Assembly: GCF_016714285.1 (NCBI RefSeq)
Contig: NZ_JADJNN010000003.1
Location: 310,001-374,000 of the forward strand
Length of the DNA: 64,000 nt
Source: Nannocystis sp.
GTDB lineage: Bacteria; Myxococcota_A; Polyangia; Nannocystales; Nannocystaceae
Direction: 5' to 3'
Part shown: positions 60,892 through 64,000 of the stretch, piece after piece
How positions within the stretch are numbered: the stretch's first letter is position 1
Layout of the letters: each line of letters opens with the position of its first letter
Translations under genes and position numbers: made by a program
Notes under the pieces: model-generated
What the model was told of the DNA's origin: nothing
Seen by the model: the letters and a program-made list of their open reading frames with translations, nothing else
Databases searched by the model: none

Positions 60892-63296
60892 CAATAGGCG
60901 ACGCTGCGGCTCAGGAGGGTGCGGTCGCCGGCGTGGCTGGGGATGGCCCAGGCCGGGCGGGCGCGCAGGAGCGGGTCGGCGGCGGGCGGGAGGCCCTCGC
61001 TGGCGTCGAGGATCGTGAAGGTGACGGGATCGGGGTCGCGGAGGACGAGCTCGATGAGCACGCCCTCGGGCGGGAGGGCGACGATCGGGTGGTGGCGCAC
61101 GCCCTCGTACCAGGCCTTGCGGTGCTCGGGGTACGGCGGGACGGTGTGGCCGGCGATCGCGAGCCAGCGCAGGTCGGCGGTGTCGGGGATGACCAGGGCG
61201 GCGCTGCGGGCCCCGCGGGGTGAACGCAGGCGCAGGCGGAGGTAGCGGCCCCAGGGGCCGGTGATCGTCGGGGTGTTTGTTTCGAGGGTGAGCTCGGGTG
61301 TGGGGGTGGAGATCGCTGGGGCGGGGGCGATCCAGCTGGGCTCGTCGCTCGGGGTCCAGGGGAAGGCGGGGGTGGAGCTGAAGTCGGCGGCGGCGCGGAG
61401 CGTGGGCGGGAGCGGGAGCTCGCCGTCGAGGAGCCAGCGGGCGCCCTCGGGGTCCTGATGGAAGGCGAGGCTGAGGCGGCGCGGGCGGGCCTCGCTGAAG
61501 GCGGGGGTGGCGAGGGTGAGGACGGCGCCGGTGAGGGAGGCGAGGGCGAGGGCGACGAGCAGGACGCGCGGGCGGGTCGGCCACAGCGGGGCGAGCAGGG
61601 CGAAGAGGAGGGCGAGGACGCCGACGGCGATCGGGCCGAGGCCGAAGATCGCCTCGACGCGGACGCCGGCCTGCAGCCACATCAGGGCGGGGACGATCAG
61701 GGCGAGCAGGAGCGCGGGGGCGTCTGGCCAATGGGGCATGTCCTTCGAGACATGGCGCGAGGACCAGGCGAGCAGGGCGGCGGTGAGCAAGACGGGAGGG
61801 AGCACGCCGACGGCGGCCGCGGGGGCGGCGAGGGCGAGGGCGGTGGCGACGATCGCCAGGCTCCACCAGATCGCGAGGTTCAGGCGGGTGGGGCCGAGGC
61901 GGCGGAGCAGGAAGGTGGCGACCAGGCCGCTGGCGGCGAGGGTGGCGGCCCAGATGGCGAGGCGGGTCGGGCGGGGGTCGGCGTGGCCGGGGACCTCGGC
62001 GGCGGTGAGGGTGGCGAGCAGCCAGGCGAGGGCGCTGGCGAGGAGGGTGGGCACGGCGAGGAGGAGCGGGAAGGCGAGGGCGGCGAGCCAGCGCGGGGCG
62101 GTGGTCGCGGTGAGCCAGCGGCGGGCGGTGGGCCGTGGAGCGGTGGTCGGGATGGGGAGCGAGGGGTCGGCGTGCGTAACGGAGCGGGCCGAGTTCGGGC
62201 GCGGGCCGGTGGTAGGGCTCGCGGTGTTTGTGCTGTCCTTCGGGACATGTCGTAGGCGCCATGTTGCGAGGGACAGGAGGGCGAGGGCGAGGAGGGCGAG
62301 GAGGGGGGTGAGGAGCGCGGGCCAGGCGAGCATGGTGACGCCGAGGGCGTCGAGGAATACGCGGTCGCCGGGGTGTGGGGTGCTGAGGTCGTCGTCGGCG
62401 AGGCGGCGGACCAGGGCGAGGGCGGTGTCGCCGAGGTGTTGGAGGCTGGCGGGGTCGAGGTTGTCGAGGCGGTCGAGGGGGGTGTGGTAGTGGGCCTTGT
62501 CCTCGCCGAAGCCGAGGTCGATGCTGGGGAGCTCGGCTTTTTTGTAGACGCTGAAGTCGGTGTCGTAGGGGGTGAGGCCGTAGACGGCGCCGATGACGGA
62601 GGCGCCGTAGGGGCGGGGGACCACGGCGGCGAAGGCGTCGATGACGCGGGCGTTGCCGGGGCTGGTGCGGGTGACGGAGGTGACGCCACGGGTGCCGCCG
62701 GCGTCGAGGTTGACGGCGACGCCGATCTGCGCGGCGAGGGGGTGTGTGTCGACGAAGGCCTGGGCGCCGAGCAGGCCGGCCTCCTCGCCGTCGACGAGCA
62801 GGAAGACGACGGGGTTGCGGGGAGCTGGCCCGAGGGACAGGGCGCGGGCCAGCTCGAGCACTGCGGCGACGCCGGCTCCGTCGTCGCCGGCGCCGGGGCC
62901 CGCGGGGACGGAGTCGTGGTGGGCCGAGACCAGGACCGCGGGGCCGGGTTCGCGGCCGGGGAGGCGGGCGACGACGTTGCCGACGCGGCCGCAGCTGGCC
63001 CCGCGGGCGCTGCAGGCGAAGCCGTGGTGGATCTCCGCGGGGATGCCGAGGGCTGCGAAGTCGGCGAGGAGTTTGCTGCGGACGCGGTCGGCGGCGGGCG
63101 AGCCGACGGGGTGGGGGTGGTCGTCGCCGATCAGGTCGGCGAGGAGATCGCGGGCGCGGCCGGCGGAGAAGCGGTCCTGCGGGGCGTCGACGGGGAGCGC
63201 GGGCGGGGGCTCGAGGCGGGCCCGCACGAACATGAGGCTGACGGCGAGCAGCGCGAGGGCGATGAGCAGTGAGGCGGGGCCACGCGGGGAGGCCAT
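60891..63296 (-). CDS. M28-family membrane aminopeptidase
   Basis: 801 residues from ATG 63296. After an N-terminal signal anchor, the M28 peptidase domain shows metal ligands in order: His in S-A-H-H-D-S-V, Asp in A-G-D-D-G-A-G-V, Glu pair in V-D-G-E-E-A-G-L-L-G, Asp in N-L-D-A-G-G and His in A-H-Y-H-T-P-L-D. The C-terminal half has about eight membrane spans and a final soluble part, the ER-aminopeptidase-like (Fxna) arrangement. The metals would be two zinc ions. Palindromes at 61737 and 62233 are read through as H-V-S-K-D-M and H-V-P-K-D-S in loops. Likely cleaves N-terminal residues of extracytoplasmic peptides. Confidence 0.88.
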   Translation of the reverse strand: MASPRGPASLLIALALLAVSLMFVRARLEPPPALPVDAPQDRFSAGRARDLLADLIGDDHPHPVGSPAADRVRSKLLADFAALGIPAEIHHGFACSARGASCGRVGNVVARLPGREPGPAVLVSAHHDSVPAGPGAGDDGAGVAAVLELARALSLGPAPRNPVVFLLVDGEEAGLLGAQAFVDTHPLAAQIGVAVNLDAGGTRGVTSVTRTSPGNARVIDAFAAVVPRPYGASVIGAVYGLTPYDTDFSVYKKAELPSIDLGFGEDKAHYHTPLDRLDNLDPASLQHLGDTALALVRRLADDDLSTPHPGDRVFLDALGVTMLAWPALLTPLLALLALALLSLATWRLRHVPKDSTNTASPTTGPRPNSARSVTHADPSLPIPTTAPRPTARRWLTATTAPRWLAALAFPLLLAVPTLLASALAWLLATLTAAEVPGHADPRPTRLAIWAATLAASGLVATFLLRRLGPTRLNLAIWWSLAIVATALALAAPAAAVGVLPPVLLTAALLAWSSRHVSKDMPHWPDAPALLLALIVPALMWLQAGVRVEAIFGLGPIAVGVLALLFALLAPLWPTRPRVLLVALALASLTGAVLTLATPAFSEARPRRLSLAFHQDPEGARWLLDGELPLPPTLRAAADFSSTPAFPWTPSDEPSWIAPAPAISTPTPELTLETNTPTITGPWGRYLRLRLRSPRGARSAALVIPDTADLRWLAIAGHTVPPYPEHRKAWYEGVRHHPIVALPPEGVLIELVLRDPDPVTFTILDASEGLPPAADPLLRARPAWAIPSHAGDRTLLSRSVAY
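61737..61754. repeat. Dispersed palindrome copy in coding sequence
   Basis: catgtccttcgagacatg in an M28-peptidase loop; minus-strand translation H-V-S-K-D-M. Confidence 0.65.
62233..62250. repeat. Dispersed palindrome copy in coding sequence
   Basis: ctgtccttcgggacatgt, minus-strand translation H-V-P-K-D-S, between membrane spans of the M28 peptidase. Confidence 0.7.
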
Positions 63297-63364
63297 GCGC
63301 GGGACGCTAACACATCCGCGCGCCCAGATGGCGGTGCGGTGGGGCGCGGTGCGGCGGGAGGTGG

Positions 63365-63382
63365 CTGTCCTCGGGGACAGGT
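63365..63382. repeat. Dispersed palindrome copy
   Basis: ctgtcctcggggacaggt, in the 130-bp gap between the M28 peptidase and the carotenoid oxygenase. Confidence 0.75.
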
Positions 63383-63401
63383 GCGGTGTGCCAGGTTGTG
63401 G

Positions 63402-63419
63402 CTGTCCTCGGGGACAGGT
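63402..63419. repeat. Dispersed palindrome copy
   Basis: Identical to the copy 37 bp upstream, with the same ggtgcgg flank, suggesting local duplication. Confidence 0.75.
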
Positions 63420-63426
63420 GCGGCGC

Positions 63427-64000
63427 TCAGGTCTCGTCGCTGTCTCTGGGGACAGATTGGTTCGGCTCGCCGGGGAACTGGGGCAGGACCTCGTCGATGA
63501 TCAGGCGGTTGATCTTGTCGTGCTGCATGGCGGCCGAGACGGCGGCGGAGAACAGGTCCCAGAAGGCGAGCTGGCCGAAGGAGCGGCGGGTGACCTGGTT
63601 CAGGTCGAGGTCTTCGAAGATGCGGACGCGGTAGTCGCGGGGGCTCGGGCGGAGCTCGGGGACCCAGGTGCTGTGGACGGTGAAGGCGAAGTCGAGTTCG
63701 GGGTGGCCGAGGCGGCAGAGCGGGCCGGCGGTGATGTCGGCGGCGTCGAAGATCCACACCTCCTCGCCGCTGGTGTCGTGGGGGCGTGGGACCGAGTCGG
63801 CGGCGTGGGCGAGGCAGAGGAGGTAGCCGTCGTGTGGGCCGCCGGGGCCGCCGCGGCGGGGCACGAAGGTGGGCGAGAGCATGCTCCACCCGCGCGGGCA
63901 CAGGTAGCTGGTGAGGGTGCTGGTGGCGACCTCGAAGGCGAGCAGGCGCGGGGCCTTGCCGGTCTTGATCGGCATGAGGGCCGCGTCGACGCGGTCGTGA
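63427..64000 (-). CDS. Carotenoid cleavage oxygenase, C-terminal part (5' end outside window)
   Basis: The minus-strand frame is open to the last base, so at least 191 C-terminal residues are visible and the start lies beyond 64000. The sequence D-G-Y-L-L-C-L-A-H, E-E-V-W-I-F-D-A-A-D-I-T-A-G-P and F-T-V-H-S-T-W-V-P matches the last blades of the carotenoid oxygenase (RPE65-like) beta-propeller; His in V-H-S-T-W is the expected iron ligand. These enzymes cleave polyene double bonds with molecular oxygen, often in carotenoid or retinal metabolism. The final residues S-V-P-R-D-S-D-E-T are coded by a palindrome copy, so the repeat has altered or extended the C terminus. Confidence 0.8.
   Translation of the reverse strand, partial: HDRVDAALMPIKTGKAPRLLAFEVATSTLTSYLCPRGWSMLSPTFVPRRGGPGGPHDGYLLCLAHAADSVPRPHDTSGEEVWIFDAADITAGPLCRLGHPELDFAFTVHSTWVPELRPSPRDYRVRIFEDLDLNQVTRRSFGQLAFWDLFSAAVSAAMQHDKINRLIIDEVLPQFPGEPNQSVPRDSDET
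63440..63457. repeat. Dispersed palindrome at a protein C terminus
   Basis: ctgtctctggggacagat. It codes S-V-P-R-D-S six residues before the carotenoid oxygenase stop. Confidence 0.65.

Overview
The window is about 70% G+C, densely coded on both strands, and reads as a chromosomal segment of a myxobacterium, most likely Nannocystaceae or a close relative in the Polyangia. This is inferred from gene content. At least fifteen lipoproteins have the form signal peptide, lipobox Cys, long Thr/Ser/Gly linker. There are two Hanks-type Ser/Thr kinases, an FHA-sigma54 activator, two receiver-PATAN proteins with Roadblock partners, and a trypsin-like protease ending in a MYXO-CTERM-like tail. No integrase, transposase, prophage or CRISPR array was seen.

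Layout. 1-8.4 kb: a CAP-domain protein (cut by the window edge), a nested inverted-repeat element, an old-yellow-enzyme oxidoreductase, a VOC protein, a frameshifted PD40 lipoprotein, a neutral-ceramidase-family lipoprotein and an Omp85-type barrel. 8.4-14.2 kb: a kinase, a pyrophosphatase, an alpha/beta-hydrolase lipoprotein and an IgGFc-binding-domain lipoprotein. 14.2-24.5 kb: a long minus-strand run of tightly spaced genes. It goes from a TPR/PEGA-type envelope protein, through lipoproteins, a DUF1588/DUF1592-like protein with a haem-c motif, a DUF1501 Tat protein and a haem-c lipoprotein, to a TPR protein, a J-domain protein and an AIPR-family (abortive infection) protein. 24.5-29 kb: kinase-PEGA, FHA-sigma54 activator, a small lipoprotein and a receiver-PATAN protein. 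29-36.9 kb: secreted or lipidated proteins (beta-lactamase fold, ice-binding DUF3494) and membrane proteins. 37-39.7 kb: SDR, a membrane dihaem cytochrome and a frameshifted SpoU/TrmH methyltransferase. 39.8-46 kb: a coupled operon of Spo0M-like, thioesterase, thioesterase-GHKL-transglutaminase and second GHKL ATPase genes. 46-51.4 kb: a lipoprotein, a HEAT-methyltransferase, tRNA-Phe and a Roadblock/Roadblock/receiver-PATAN module. 51.4-53 kb: an AT-rich, gene-poor island with a mini Fis-type DNA-binding protein. 53-64 kb: CysE-like acetyltransferase, DEDDh exonuclease, HEAT lipoprotein, beta-propeller lipoprotein, threonine aldolase, SAM methyltransferase, trypsin, M28 peptidase and the end of a carotenoid oxygenase.

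Two patterns cross the whole window. First, a short palindrome with arms close to ACCTGTCC / GGACAGGT (A/C and T/G variable) recurs at more than twenty places, both between genes and inside them in all reading frames, with a seven-copy tandem array inside the transglutaminase gene. Second, short tandem duplications of 44-71 bp sit at gene junctions (26.0, 28.1, 41.4 and 54.0 kb). Three gene models need a one-base frameshift to be complete (about 3.29, 39.54 and 50.29 kb), so either the assembly has indel errors or these loci are decaying. The most interesting candidate for an undescribed system is the GHKL-ATPase/transglutaminase operon at 39.8-46 kb.
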